From Paenibacillus lignilyticus (GTDB lineage: Bacteria > Bacillota > Bacilli > Paenibacillales > Paenibacillaceae), in assembly GCF_017942085.1 (NCBI RefSeq), contig NZ_JAGKSP010000002.1, forward strand, positions 310,001 through 374,000: 64,000 nucleotides of DNA, read 5' to 3'. Made by a program: the position numbers and the translations under genes. The notes beneath the pieces were generated by a model. It had not been told where the DNA came from and made no database searches. It saw nothing but the letters and a program-made list of their open reading frames with translations. This document shows, one piece after another, positions 8,295 through 17,764 of the stretch (within the stretch, counting starts at the first letter, position 1; each line of letters opens with the position of its first letter).

Positions 8295-8810
8295 TTAGTA
8301 AAAAAAAGGGTCCCTGCTATTAATCCACCAACGCTGGCTCTCCGCATCCATATCCTCTACTTTCGAGAGCATATAACGACGGCCATCCATGTCCGTAATA
8401 ATCCAGCGACCTGCATTGATTGCATGGACGTGATCGAGCAGGTTATCCATCGTAATGGTTAGCCGGCCGAAGTCCGTGTCCACCTGCCAGTTCCACTCCG
8501 TATTATGTTTTCGAATCGAAGTAATTCGCTTGATAGCGGGCACCATGTTCTGCCTCTGCAGCTCTTCCCTTGCCGTTCTTTGGCTGCGATCATCCAAGAG
8601 CCCAATTTCATGCAGCAGAATGATTTCCTCGTTTAGTTCACTCCGAATGGAAATGAAGCGATCCGGAAACGAATGAGGAAGCTCGCGTACCAGCTTCACG
8701 CGCTGGTACTGCCGTCCCTCCTTATCCTCTGCCATCAAAGTGCCATCCTCAGTGCGATAAAGTAGAATCGGACCTACTTTCTTCGGTTTCATGTAGACAA
8801 GATTGCTCAT
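8295..8810 (-). CDS. DUF1854 family protein
   Basis: 171 aa with the DUF1854 (PF08909) pattern: LVRELPHSFPDRFISI near residue 40, a central helix with MVPAIKRI, then WQVDTDFGRLTI and IITDMDGRRYML near residues 108-145. In other bacteria such proteins are named cyanophycin-metabolism-associated because of their neighbours; no cyanophycin synthetase is seen here, so that role is not supported. GGAGGTGAT eight bases before ATG is a near-perfect ribosome binding site. Its promoter carries a perfect GATAC-N5-GTATC palindrome in the spacer, identical to one at the EPS promoter. Confidence 0.75.
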   Translation of the reverse strand: MSNLVYMKPKKVGPILLYRTEDGTLMAEDKEGRQYQRVKLVRELPHSFPDRFISIRSELNEEIILLHEIGLLDDRSQRTAREELQRQNMVPAIKRITSIRKHNTEWNWQVDTDFGRLTITMDNLLDHVHAINAGRWIITDMDGRRYMLSKVEDMDAESQRWWINSRDPFFY

Positions 8811-8925
8811 GAATCAGATCACCTCCGGCACGTCTCTTCAATAGATAGAAAAATAGGATCAGGAAATAGAGCAGGCCTGGGCCTGCCCTTCTCCAAAAAC
8901 GAATGTGATCATAATCGTCTCTATT

Positions 8926-8954
8926 AATCTATGATACAATTTGTATCGTGTCAA
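8926..8954 (-). promoter_or_regulatory. Promoter of DUF1854 gene with operator in its spacer
   Basis: Minus strand TTGACA (8949-8954), exactly 17 bases, TAGATT (8926-8931). The spacer contains the perfect palindrome GATACAATTTGTATC at 8933-8947, so a bound repressor would exclude RNA polymerase. Confidence 0.75.
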
Positions 8955-8956
8955 GC

Positions 8957-10825
8957 TTAATCTGCGGTTTTAATCGTGGCGACTTTATTATCGTTGTCCC
9001 AGTTCACTTTGGCACCGGCCGCTTCACTTACAAATCGCAGATTCACATAAAACATGCTTTCCGGCGTAACAAACGGAGCCGGGGTCAACTGGAATTCCTT
9101 ATTATTCACACTTGCTTTATTACTGTCGGCCGTCATCTTTATGGTTAAATTCCCTTTGGACGCAAGTACAGATTTGGTCGCGTTGTTCCATTCCACCATC
9201 ATGCCCAAAGCCTCGAAAATTTGACGGAAAGGAACCATCGTGACGCCTTTAATAATCTTTGGTTTGGCTTCAAAACTAAGCGCGCGGTCATTTACGATAA
9301 TCGTGCTGAATCTGCTGCCGACAGCTCCGTTATACGTACCGCTTTCCAGGCTGTAACCAAGTGTCGTATCCGACTTCAAGCTTGCGAACGATCCGAGGTT
9401 TTGATCGGTAGGGTTTCTGCCGATACCAACCTTGCCGATCGGTGTCCTGCCGCCCATGTAATAGTTCGTATTCGCGAATCGGACGCTTGGGTTCCAGCCC
9501 GCCGGATCCAGTATGGACAACGCCAGCGTATAGGTTCCGCTAGGCACTGACTTCGGAATCGTGAACATGCCATTAACCGTATTCACGGCAGGCGCTTCAT
9601 TGTATGCCCGCGTCGTACTGTTCCAATCGGTGCCGGGCAGCCAATCTCGAATATCAGCTTGGAAGAGTCCCTTCCAGGCAACCGATCCGTCGCTCTTCAG
9701 CAGACTCGCCTCAACCGGCCAGTTATAGTAGAACGGTGACGAGCCTTTGTTGGTCACTTGGAACAACACGTTCATCGTTCCGCCCGGCGTCACATTCCCG
9801 GTAAACGTGACCTGATTCAACACGTAACGATAACCGAGCACCTTTTGCATCGCTTTTGCCCCAACTGAGACAGCGGGGTTGTTTGCCGAAAAATCCGATA
9901 TCCACCCCAAGCTCGAGGTATGTGTTTTCATAATCCAGTCAATGACATAATTCGTATGTGCGATGTTGCTAAGCGTTCCATCCGGGTTGCCGCCCAGCTT
10001 GGACTGATCGCCCCAATTGTAGGCGACTTCACCGCTGTTGATTTGCGTCCGCCAAGTATCGCGTCTAATCTCTCCATTCCCGCCGGAAGCATCGTCCGGC
10101 AGCGCGAAAGAATCCCATTGAATGCCGAAATCGTAATCCTTGAACGTTCCCGGATAGCGCACGAGTACTTTCTTGTTATGGAAGGCGGCCTCATACGCAT
10201 CGCCGAGCGCAATTTGGAAACTGAGCGGAATTTGATTGGAACGGTCCTTAAACCTCAACGGATAAACATGGTGCTCACCCCAATTTCCGTATAACCCCAT
10301 TTCCACGAAAGCTACTCGCGGGTCATTATCCCAAGCTTGTCCAAGCTTCGCGATAAACGCCACAAGTCGCGATTTCAATTCGTCTGACAGCCATTGATTG
10401 ACTGCATCGCCATGAGGCACCCCTTTAGGCCAATACTCCCCGGCGCCCGGATAAACAATGACGACTCGCGGAACGACCTTAATATTTCGCTTCTCAATGC
10501 CCGCCCAAGCCTTATTACTCCAATCAATGATCTTCTGTACAGAATCCGTTGCATCATACTCCAGATCCGTGTACTTGATATAATGTTTATATATATCTGC
10601 GTATTCTCGATTCCTGAAAGAAGTTTCGTTGACCCCGCGCGACGGTCTGAAACCCATAATCGGGTTTTTGAAAGCTTCGGATGTTTCGGTCAAGTTGACC
10701 GTAATCGGCCCTACCGCCCCATCTGCATGCTCGTAAAAGCTCGTTCCCCTTCCGCTCCAAATCCAGATCAACGTGAGCAACGCTGCCGTACAAAGGAGCA
10801 GTCTTAAGAAGCTTCGTTTCTTCAC
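8957..10825 (-). CDS. Secreted DUF4832 protein with copper-amine-oxidase-N module
   Basis: 622 aa. An N-terminal hydrophobic segment (residues 8-25) acts as signal anchor or signal peptide. Residues about 45-480 resemble the DUF4874/DUF4832 pair of putative glycosidase-like TIM barrel plus beta domain (NPIMGFRPSRG, VAFVEMGLYGNWGEHH). Residues about 505-620 are a copper_amine_oxidN1-type module (VPFRQIFEALGM, WNNATKSV, FVSEAAGAKVNW), common on secreted Paenibacillus proteins and probably an envelope-binding or structural part, not an oxidase. GTG start with AGGAGGG five bases before. It sits at the distal end of the EPS locus, behind the LCP and VanZ genes. Confidence 0.75.
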   Translation of the reverse strand: MKKRSFLRLLLCTAALLTLIWIWSGRGTSFYEHADGAVGPITVNLTETSEAFKNPIMGFRPSRGVNETSFRNREYADIYKHYIKYTDLEYDATDSVQKIIDWSNKAWAGIEKRNIKVVPRVVIVYPGAGEYWPKGVPHGDAVNQWLSDELKSRLVAFIAKLGQAWDNDPRVAFVEMGLYGNWGEHHVYPLRFKDRSNQIPLSFQIALGDAYEAAFHNKKVLVRYPGTFKDYDFGIQWDSFALPDDASGGNGEIRRDTWRTQINSGEVAYNWGDQSKLGGNPDGTLSNIAHTNYVIDWIMKTHTSSLGWISDFSANNPAVSVGAKAMQKVLGYRYVLNQVTFTGNVTPGGTMNVLFQVTNKGSSPFYYNWPVEASLLKSDGSVAWKGLFQADIRDWLPGTDWNSTTRAYNEAPAVNTVNGMFTIPKSVPSGTYTLALSILDPAGWNPSVRFANTNYYMGGRTPIGKVGIGRNPTDQNLGSFASLKSDTTLGYSLESGTYNGAVGSRFSTIIVNDRALSFEAKPKIIKGVTMVPFRQIFEALGMMVEWNNATKSVLASKGNLTIKMTADSNKASVNNKEFQLTPAPFVTPESMFYVNLRFVSEAAGAKVNWDNDNKVATIKTAD

Positions 10826-10870
10826 CTTGTCCCTCCTAGAATAATAGACTCAGCTGCCGTTTCTACATGG

Positions 10871-11131
10871 TTACTGTTCCGCTTTAATAATTCGAACGAC
10901 TCTATGTTCCTCATTTTGAAGAAAAATGGCATATACTTTATCACCTATGTATAACGGTGTTTCTTGCTGAATATTAGATTCGCTGAACAAACAATGAGAT
11001 TCTAATCCATTGGTTGCCTCATAACAATGCTCATGAGGGCATTCAACAATGGTATAGACGGAAACTTCAGTAGGCGTGTTGTTCATCAATCCGATTAGCA
11101 ACGCTAACATTTTAATAGAAGATGGTATCAT
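10871..11131 (-). CDS. Hypothetical protein, 86 aa
   Basis: The start codon directly follows the VanZ stop (TAA-ATG), implying translational coupling. It has a short hydrophobic N-terminus (residues 6-16) and a C-terminal half resembling a small beta barrel (YIGDKVYAIFLQNEEHRVVRIIKA). Two Cys near residues 31 and 36 (CPHEHC) could bind metal. I do not recognise the family. Its position suggests a role with VanZ and LCP in envelope assembly, but this is inference. Confidence 0.55.
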   Translation of the reverse strand: MIPSSIKMLALLIGLMNNTPTEVSVYTIVECPHEHCYEATNGLESHCLFSESNIQQETPLYIGDKVYAIFLQNEEHRVVRIIKAEQ

Positions 11132-11638
11132 TTACAGACGCGCTCCTCTCTTCACAAACCTTCCAAAATAACTACCCGCCATATAAACAAACAAGCCGAT
11201 GCAGCCTCCTGTAATATCAACAAGGACGTCCTGTGAATTCGAGGTTCGCCCCGGAGATATTCGCTGGTTTAATTCATCAAGCGATGCGATCATAAGGACA
11301 ATAAGGAGAGGAAACGGCCATCTTCCGGCGAGATGATCCTTCAATTTCGTAACGATAGCTGCCCCAATGGCAAGAACACCATACATGAACAGATGAGCGC
11401 TTTTACGGATAATAAATTCAAGGAATACATAAGGATCTCTATGAGAGGAATAGCTTCTGTGGTGATAGGTGAAAGTTATATCCGGCAGCACCTCTCTAAT
11501 TGTATCCTCCGTCACGATCCGATGCAGGGCAGGTTGAATGTTCTGTTCCTGATAGGATTGAGAAGATAGGATGAAGATGACGGCAATCCAGCCCAAGACG
11601 ATCAAACTAATCCAGTAGTTCCGGCCTTTATTGCGCAT
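11132..11638 (-). CDS. VanZ family membrane protein
   Basis: 168 aa with about four transmembrane helices and VanZ hallmarks: FILSSQS after TM1, FIIRKSAHLFMYGVLAI near residue 75 and SLDELNQ near residue 118 followed by R-x-S-x-x-D. VanZ-like proteins affect glycopeptide tolerance and surface polymer assembly; their biochemical role is unsettled. The gene overlaps the LCP gene by 11 bases and has no clear ribosome binding site, so it probably relies on coupling. Confidence 0.88.
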   Translation of the reverse strand: MRNKGRNYWISLIVLGWIAVIFILSSQSYQEQNIQPALHRIVTEDTIREVLPDITFTYHHRSYSSHRDPYVFLEFIIRKSAHLFMYGVLAIGAAIVTKLKDHLAGRWPFPLLIVLMIASLDELNQRISPGRTSNSQDVLVDITGGCIGLFVYMAGSYFGRFVKRGARL

Positions 11639-12587
11639 TGGAAGGCACCTGCTGCTGAAGTTGTTCTTTAATTATATTATGAATGCGATCTCGTTCGCTG
11701 TCGTCCACCAAGTAATACCAAACCTTATTTATAGTTTTCCCATATCCTTTTATCTCCACTGTATCGATCTTATTTATCTTAGGCCGATAATCGGTAACGA
11801 ATTTCTTCATCTCGTCAAAGGTAACATTCGTCTTCACGCTGTTTCCGAGTTCGCCCAGAAGAGAATGCAGGCGAGCGACGTTTGAGATGTTCATCGCATT
11901 GTTCATGACTTCCTGCAGAATTTCACGCTGCCTGGAGTTGCGGCCGAAATCTCCGCGCGGATCTTCGTAACGCATGCGAGAATACTTCAAGGCATCCGAA
12001 CCATTTAGCATCAAGTGGCCCTCCTCGAACAAACGACCCTCGTAGTCAAAAGCAAACGGATTATCCACCTCGACCCCGCCTATTAAATCGATCAATCGCG
12101 CGAAACCTTCCATGTTCACTTTGGCATAATAATCGATTGGATAGTCCAGAAAGTGCTCTACCGTTTGGATCGACATCTCCAAGCCGCCAAACGCGTAGGC
12201 ATGATTGATCTTGTCAACCGTACCGTGACCGATGATATCGGTGCGCGTATCGCGAGGAATGTTGAACATTAATATAGACTGCTTCGCTGGATTAACAGCA
12301 AGCACAATCATCGTATCAGAACGCCCCCGATCATTCTCGCGCTCATCCACACCTAGAACAAGAACGGAGAAGGGGGCTAGATTTTTCATTTGGACCGGCT
12401 CAGGAGGAGCCTTTTTCAATTCGACATCTTTACTGACATAGACCGTTTTCGTCGTCTTAACATCTTCATACATCTTCGCCGCAGCCTGTTCAACAGAATG
12501 GTATAAATACCACGCTACTCCGCCTGCAATCACAAGAATTACAGCGGCACCAGCACTCGCCCAAACCAGAAATCGCTTCAGCTTCAT
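11628..12587 (-). CDS. LCP (LytR-CpsA-Psr) family phosphotransferase
   Basis: About 319 aa. One N-terminal transmembrane helix (residues 7-29) and an extracellular LCP domain with RSDTMIVLAVNP, NIPRDTR, DKINHAYAFGG and the arginine-rich SRMRYEDPRGDFGRNSRQ. LCP enzymes transfer polymers from undecaprenyl pyrophosphate to peptidoglycan, so this is a good candidate for anchoring the polysaccharide made by the neighbouring operon. ATG at 12587 is preferred because AAGGAG lies eight bases away; a TTG at 12593 is too close to it. A hairpin separates it from manC upstream. Confidence 0.92.
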   Translation of the reverse strand: MKLKRFLVWASAGAAVILVIAGGVAWYLYHSVEQAAAKMYEDVKTTKTVYVSKDVELKKAPPEPVQMKNLAPFSVLVLGVDERENDRGRSDTMIVLAVNPAKQSILMFNIPRDTRTDIIGHGTVDKINHAYAFGGLEMSIQTVEHFLDYPIDYYAKVNMEGFARLIDLIGGVEVDNPFAFDYEGRLFEEGHLMLNGSDALKYSRMRYEDPRGDFGRNSRQREILQEVMNNAMNISNVARLHSLLGELGNSVKTNVTFDEMKKFVTDYRPKINKIDTVEIKGYGKTINKVWYYLVDDSERDRIHNIIKEQLQQQVPSNAQ

Positions 12588-12660
12588 GTTCAAGACTCCT
12601 TATTGATCGCATAGTTTACACCGTAGTGTTGAGGGATGCTGGTAGTGAACCGGCGGACGC

Positions 12661-12702
12661 AACAAAGGCCTGCCTACCGTATTGGCAAGCAAGGCCTTTG
12701 TT
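12661..12702 (-). terminator. Hairpin between manC and LCP gene
   Basis: AACAAAGGCCT / AGGCCTTTGTT, 11-bp stem with about 20 bases between. The T-tract after it on the minus strand is poor (CTTTGTTG), so it may be a partial terminator. Confidence 0.55.
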
Positions 12703-12709
12703 CCGAACA

Positions 12710-14083
12710 TTACACTTTGATGCAGCTTTCCGTAATTTCTTTCCAGGTGGTATATAATTCGACGATTCGATTGACTTCCTGACTTTGACCGCTTTGAACC
12801 ACAATCATTTCAATCTCTTTGACCGCTCTTAATGTATGGAGCGTTTTCATTGGAATATGAAGGATATTGCCGGCCTTTACATGCATATAATTGCCGTTCT
12901 GCAGAAACTCCCCTTCACCATTCACAATGGTCCATACTTCCTCCCGGTACGTATGCATGCGGTAGCTAAGGTTTTCTCCCGCACGGATTCCGACTCGCTT
13001 GGTAGCTACGCATCGGCCATCCTCATAAATCTGGTCGTCCAGAATTCTTACCCAGCCCCATTTGCGTTCTTCATATTTCGGCTTTTGATTATATTTGATA
13101 TAATCCTTAATTCTCGTGCTTGCGCTCTTACTCGAAACCAGTATTCCGTCCGGACTGGCCGCAACCACGATGTTCGATAAGCCCACAATGGAAACGGGGA
13201 TATCGATTTCATTAATCAAATGCGTGTTCTTGCAATCCTCACTGATAATTCCTTTACCAATCTGGTTATTTTTCATTTCTTCGGTCAGCGTATTCCAGGT
13301 GCCAAGGTCCTTCCAGCCCCCTTCATAGGGTACCACCACGATACTTCTTGCTTTCTCCACCACCTGATAGTCAAAACTAATCTTAGGAAGCACTTGATAC
13401 TGCTTTCGCAGTTCATCATATTGAATCGGCATATTCAGCTGTTCCAATAGGGATATCAGGTAGCCGAGCTTAAAGGAGAACACGCCGCAGTTCCACAGCG
13501 CCTGCTGTGCCAGCAGCTCCACGGCCTGTGCTTCTGTCGGCTTCTCGCGAAAATTACGGACGCGCTTATATCCACTTTCATAGGTTTCGTCTGCTGCATC
13601 CGGAATAATGTATCCATACTTGGAAGATGGATAAGTCGGCTTTACGCCAATCAAGGCCAAATCAGCTTTAGATTCGTTCAAAACCTCTTCCAATTCCTTA
13701 ATGGTTTCGAAGAATTCATTTTCAACCAACGGGTCCACGGGCACGATGGTGATCGTCTCGCTCAAACGAACCTCTTTAACCGAGTAGAGATATACGGCGG
13801 CCAAAGCGATCGCAGGAAACGTATCTCTGCGTTCCGGTTCAATAATTAGCGGAACGTCTGTGCCGATTTGACTTTGCATCATTTCAACCTGGCTTTGACT
13901 GGTTGCAATATAACTATGCTCGCTTAGATCGCTTGCCTCAAGCTGTCCCCATAACTGCTGTACCATCGAAATCAATTGCTGCTCATCGTTTTCGAGCACT
14001 TTCAGAAACTGCTTCGATCTTGCGTCGTTGGACAGCGGCCAGAGCCTTGTTCCGGAACCGCCGGACAGTAAGATGAGTTTCAT
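12710..14083 (-). CDS. manC: Mannose-1-phosphate guanylyltransferase / mannose-6-phosphate isomerase
   Basis: 457 aa, the normal length for bifunctional ManC/AlgA proteins. The nucleotidyltransferase motif GGSGTRLWPLS is at residues 8-18, with EPERRDTFPAIALAA downstream and a C-terminal cupin (type II PMI) domain from about residue 345, including YRMHTYREEVWTIVNGEGE and LHIPMKTLHTL. It makes GDP-mannose, the precursor that Gmd and Fcl in this locus convert to GDP-L-fucose. Hairpins lie on both sides, so it depends on its own promoter or on antitermination. Confidence 0.92.
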   Translation of the reverse strand: MKLILLSGGSGTRLWPLSNDARSKQFLKVLENDEQQLISMVQQLWGQLEASDLSEHSYIATSQSQVEMMQSQIGTDVPLIIEPERRDTFPAIALAAVYLYSVKEVRLSETITIVPVDPLVENEFFETIKELEEVLNESKADLALIGVKPTYPSSKYGYIIPDAADETYESGYKRVRNFREKPTEAQAVELLAQQALWNCGVFSFKLGYLISLLEQLNMPIQYDELRKQYQVLPKISFDYQVVEKARSIVVVPYEGGWKDLGTWNTLTEEMKNNQIGKGIISEDCKNTHLINEIDIPVSIVGLSNIVVAASPDGILVSSKSASTRIKDYIKYNQKPKYEERKWGWVRILDDQIYEDGRCVATKRVGIRAGENLSYRMHTYREEVWTIVNGEGEFLQNGNYMHVKAGNILHIPMKTLHTLRAVKEIEMIVVQSGQSQEVNRIVELYTTWKEITESCIKV

Positions 14084-14130
14084 TATTCACTCCTCCATTC
14101 TCTCTATGAAACGAATTTTCCATAAAACAG

Positions 14131-14165
14131 AAAATTGGGAGCAGCTTATGAAAGCCACTCCCAAT
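14131..14165 (-). terminator. Internal terminator in EPS locus
   Basis: ATTGGGAG / CTCCCAAT stem with an inner GGCTT-AAGC pairing, followed on the minus strand by TTTT, directly after the UDP-glucuronate epimerase gene. Confidence 0.65.
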
Positions 14166-14172
14166 CTATGGA

Positions 14173-15204
14173 TTAATTCAAGCGGTAATATTCGCAGTAC
14201 CAGTCCGTGAAGTTCTGCAATCCTGCTTCAATCGACGTCTTCGGTTTAAACGCAACGACCTTCTCTAACAATTCCGTCGATGCGTAAGTAGCAGGTACGT
14301 CGCCGGGTTTTATCGGTTCAAATACTTTTTCGAATAACACTTCCCTGCCTAATGAATGGCTCAGGCATTTCTCTAACGTTCCGATGAACGTCATTAATTT
14401 CTCCGGGCTGTTATTGCCGATGTTATATACCTGATGGGGAGCATTCTCTTCCCCTACAGGAGGGTTACCTAGCAAGCGCTCGATCCCTTCCACGATATCA
14501 TCTACATAGGTAAAATCTCGGTATAAGTCATTTTCGTAATCACCGTTGTTATAAATCTTAATCGGTTTACCTGAAAAATAGTGCTGCGTAAATCCAAAAT
14601 AAGCCATGTCCGGCCGGCCTAACGGGCCATACACAGTAAAGAAACGTAATCCCGTAGTGGGGATTCTATACAGATGGCTATACGTATGAGCCATTAATTC
14701 ATTAGACTTCTTGGTTGCGGCATAGAGGGATACAGGTTGATCAACGCGATCGGATTCCTCGAATGGGACCTTCTGATTGGCACCGTAGACGGAGCTTGAG
14801 GATGCGTAGAGGAGATGCTCTACCGGATATTGCCTGCATGCCTCAAGTATCGTGTAGAAGCCAATGATGTTACTTTGCATATATACATCGGGGTTCTCTA
14901 TGGAGTACCGTACACCGGCCTGAGCTGCTAAGTTCACCACAACATGAGGCTTATATTCCTCAAACATATTCATAATGAGCGCTTTATCGGAGATATCGCC
15001 TTTAACAAAGGTAAACCTCTTATAAGGCTGCAACAGTTCTAAGCGCGTATATTTCAGGTTGACGTCGTAATATTCATTGATATTATCTATCCCAATTACT
15101 CGACAGCCCTGTTCCAAGAGTTTTCTGGCCAGATAATAACCAATGAACCCTGCCGTCCCGGTAACCAGATACGTCTTACTCTTATCAAGAGTATTGTAAT
15201 TCAA
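14173..15204 (-). CDS. UDP-glucuronate 4-epimerase (NAD-dependent epimerase)
   Basis: Extended short-chain dehydrogenase, 343 aa: GTAGFIGYYLA near residue 16, catalytic YAATKKS (YxxxK) near residue 162, and the RFFTVYGPLGRPDMA stretch typical of the CapI/LpsL/GAE group that interconverts UDP-glucuronate and UDP-galacturonate. UDP-glucose 4-epimerase is the alternative, but the sequence motif and the adjoining ugd gene (20-base overlap) favour uronic acid. It feeds the EPS pathway. Confidence 0.85.
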   Translation of the reverse strand: MNYNTLDKSKTYLVTGTAGFIGYYLARKLLEQGCRVIGIDNINEYYDVNLKYTRLELLQPYKRFTFVKGDISDKALIMNMFEEYKPHVVVNLAAQAGVRYSIENPDVYMQSNIIGFYTILEACRQYPVEHLLYASSSSVYGANQKVPFEESDRVDQPVSLYAATKKSNELMAHTYSHLYRIPTTGLRFFTVYGPLGRPDMAYFGFTQHYFSGKPIKIYNNGDYENDLYRDFTYVDDIVEGIERLLGNPPVGEENAPHQVYNIGNNSPEKLMTFIGTLEKCLSHSLGREVLFEKVFEPIKPGDVPATYASTELLEKVVAFKPKTSIEAGLQNFTDWYCEYYRLN

Positions 15205-16555
15205 TGTTCTTCGACTCCTTCAACCTATCTATTCTTGCCGGCCTTCTTCCAATGGAGTGATACTCTACCCCTGCCGCTTGCATTTGGGCAACACTGTATA
15301 TATTTCTTCCATCATAGACTAGAGGCGTTCTCATCAAGTTTTTATAAGCCCCCGGAGATACTGCCTTTATCTCTCCCCATTCCGTAAAAATAAAACAGAC
15401 ATTTGCTCCCTCTAAAGCCTGCTCGATCGTAGCGGCATACGTCATGCTGCCGCTTCCCTTCTTACCTGCCGCATGTACTTTAGCAAAGTTATCCGCACCT
15501 ACCGGATCAAACGCACATACATCTGCGCCTTGCTCCAGCAATAAAGGAATATTCTCGAGCGATGCGGCTTCCCTCAAATCATCTGTTCCGGGCTTAAAGG
15601 TCAAGCCCAGGACGGCTACCTTAAGCCCATTGAAGGTAATGAGCCGCTTGCTGGCTTTCCTATATAAGAGCGTCTTCTGTTCTTTGTTTACATCAATTGC
15701 GGCCTTGACCGTCTTCAACTCATAACCTTGCTGCTTTGCAATGTACGCTAATGCTTTGGTATCCTTCGGAAAACATGAACCGCCGTAACCAATACCGGCA
15801 TTTAAGAACTTGCTTCCAATCCGCTCATCGTAGCTCATTCCTCTTGCAACATCCTCGATGTCCGCACCTACGAGCTCACAAAGATTGGCAATATCATTCA
15901 TGTAAGATATCTTAAGCGCCAAGAAATCATTGGAGGCGTACTTGATCATCTCTGCCGACCTTCTGTTTACAGCTACGATAGGCAAATGAAAAGGCTGATA
16001 GATCTGCATAAGCAGCTCTTCAGCCCATTTACTTTCCGTTCCTATAATAATTCGCTCGGCGTGCAAGGTGTCATGAACGGCCGAGCCTTGTGCCAGAAAT
16101 TCCGGATTTGATGCTACTTCCACATTCACGTTATGGACTAAGAAATCGCGAATGAATTGCTCAACCTTATCGTTCGTGCCAACGGGAACGGTTGATTTTA
16201 CGACCACCAAGCAGTCCTTCTCCACCGATTCCGCAATCTGCCTGGCAACTGTTGCTATGTAGGTAAGATTAGCAGATCCGTCCGGCTGCTCCGGCGTTCC
16301 TACACCGATAAAGATGGCATCCGCATCTTTATAGGATGCTTTGTAATCTGTCGTATAACGGATTCTCCCCGCTTCATAATTTCGCTGCATTAAAGCTTCC
16401 AATCCTTCTTCATAAATCGGGGAAATGCCGGATTGCATGACCTTTACTTTATTCTCATCCATATCCACGCAGGTCACTTGATGTCCGACTTCCGCGAAGC
16501 ATGCTCCTGCAACCAATCCGACATATCCGGTTCCCGCTACTGCGATCTTAAACAT
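15185..16555 (-). CDS. ugd: UDP-glucose 6-dehydrogenase
   Basis: 456 aa. It oxidises UDP-glucose to UDP-glucuronate with two NAD+. The N-terminal Rossmann motif GTGYVGLVAG is at residue 8, the catalytic cysteine lies in GGSCFPKDTKAL near residue 258, and the C-terminal UDP-binding domain contains LGLTFKPGTDDLREA. It sits upstream of and overlaps the epimerase, so the pair supplies uronic acids to the EPS. GalU further up the operon makes its UDP-glucose. Confidence 0.95.
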   Translation of the reverse strand: MFKIAVAGTGYVGLVAGACFAEVGHQVTCVDMDENKVKVMQSGISPIYEEGLEALMQRNYEAGRIRYTTDYKASYKDADAIFIGVGTPEQPDGSANLTYIATVARQIAESVEKDCLVVVKSTVPVGTNDKVEQFIRDFLVHNVNVEVASNPEFLAQGSAVHDTLHAERIIIGTESKWAEELLMQIYQPFHLPIVAVNRRSAEMIKYASNDFLALKISYMNDIANLCELVGADIEDVARGMSYDERIGSKFLNAGIGYGGSCFPKDTKALAYIAKQQGYELKTVKAAIDVNKEQKTLLYRKASKRLITFNGLKVAVLGLTFKPGTDDLREAASLENIPLLLEQGADVCAFDPVGADNFAKVHAAGKKGSGSMTYAATIEQALEGANVCFIFTEWGEIKAVSPGAYKNLMRTPLVYDGRNIYSVAQMQAAGVEYHSIGRRPARIDRLKESKNIELQYS

Positions 16556-16604
16556 GTAAAGCCCCCTCTACCATTAGTAATCCAAGGTTATAGTGGCATT
16601 CCAA

Positions 16605-17723
16605 TCATTTCGTTTTCAACCCCGCCAACAACAACTCCCGATGTGCTTCGCACTCTATAAAATTTTGCATCGCTAACAAGTGATGTTTGGAGTACCTTTT
16701 TCTTAATAACCGGCCATTCAGCAGCTTTCGATCAATTCTGGACATCCATTTGCCTAATCCGGAGAAAGCCTTTAAATAGGCTTCTGTATTTGTATGGGCA
16801 AACTCCTGATAACGCCGCTCCACGAAACCTTCTTGGCTTATTTCCTTGGATCGGCTGTAAAAGCCATTCAGAATGTGATCCGCTTCGCTGCCTTGAGCTG
16901 CTCGGATCACATGCTTCTGTTTGACTATGGGAACATAATCCACTTCCAATCGTTCGCTGATATGTATCTTTATCAATAGACTGGATTGCCAATAATCACT
17001 ATCCATATAATCAAAAATGAAATTTCCATGTCCGTAAATGATTTTGGAATCCAGATAGTTTTCATAAGCTCCAACACAATGACTATGTTGGCAAATGACA
17101 AGATCTGCGCCTTTCTGCACCAGTTTCCTGCAGACTTTCTGAACATTGGGGGATGGATACCGATAGTGCTCCTTCCCGCCATGGTATAGAACAATCACGA
17201 AATCACACTTTTGATTAAGCTCTTGTATATGGTCCAGACTCTCCAAGGGATCAAATGGATTCGCGCCTGCAGATGTAGCAGTGGCTATCGTAAATTCATT
17301 CTCCGCACAAGCATAGATGCCAACGGAAACCCCATCTTTAAGCAGGATATAAGGCTTGGCAGCTTCGAACAAATTATTAGCGGCCCCCACATAGGGAATG
17401 TTGTATTGTTCCAGTAGACTTGTTGTACTGAGGAACCCTTGCACGCCTTGGTCTAATATGTGGTTATTAGCTAAAGTAACCAGCGTAGGGTCCAATTTCT
17501 TTATACCGTTTATTGTACTTGTCTTGGCCACAAGATTCGGACCGGACTTTGCAATCGGTGTTTCTTGATCCGTAAGCGGAACCTCCAGATTAAACACCCT
17601 CATATCCGCGGCCATCCAAATCTTGAACAAATCTTCCCCAAGCAATTCCCGAATATCTCCGTTGTTGAACAATTCTTCATTCGTATGAGTTGGGACCAGA
17701 TCGCTTGCAATCAGTAATTCCAT
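16605..17723 (-). CDS. CapA/PgsA family metallophosphatase-like protein
   Basis: 372 aa with the PGA_cap fold (PF09587): SDLVP near residue 8, NLEVPLT near 45, LANNHILDQG near 82, LYHGGKEHY near 178, CQHSHCVG near 209 and YGHGNFIFD near 228, which give the His/Asn/Asp set of a calcineurin-like metal site. The usual N-terminal GD is replaced by SD. Relatives take part in poly-gamma-glutamate capsule formation. Unlike many CapA proteins it has no transmembrane N-terminus. Together with the TupA-like ligase nearby it hints at amino-acid decoration of the polymer. GAGGGTG precedes the ATG. Confidence 0.8.
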   Translation of the reverse strand: MELLIASDLVPTHTNEELFNNGDIRELLGEDLFKIWMAADMRVFNLEVPLTDQETPIAKSGPNLVAKTSTINGIKKLDPTLVTLANNHILDQGVQGFLSTTSLLEQYNIPYVGAANNLFEAAKPYILLKDGVSVGIYACAENEFTIATATSAGANPFDPLESLDHIQELNQKCDFVIVLYHGGKEHYRYPSPNVQKVCRKLVQKGADLVICQHSHCVGAYENYLDSKIIYGHGNFIFDYMDSDYWQSSLLIKIHISERLEVDYVPIVKQKHVIRAAQGSEADHILNGFYSRSKEISQEGFVERRYQEFAHTNTEAYLKAFSGLGKWMSRIDRKLLNGRLLRKRYSKHHLLAMQNFIECEAHRELLLAGLKTK

Positions 17724-17764
17724 GTAAGTTCACCCTCTTACTGTTAAATGAAACGACTTTTCCA

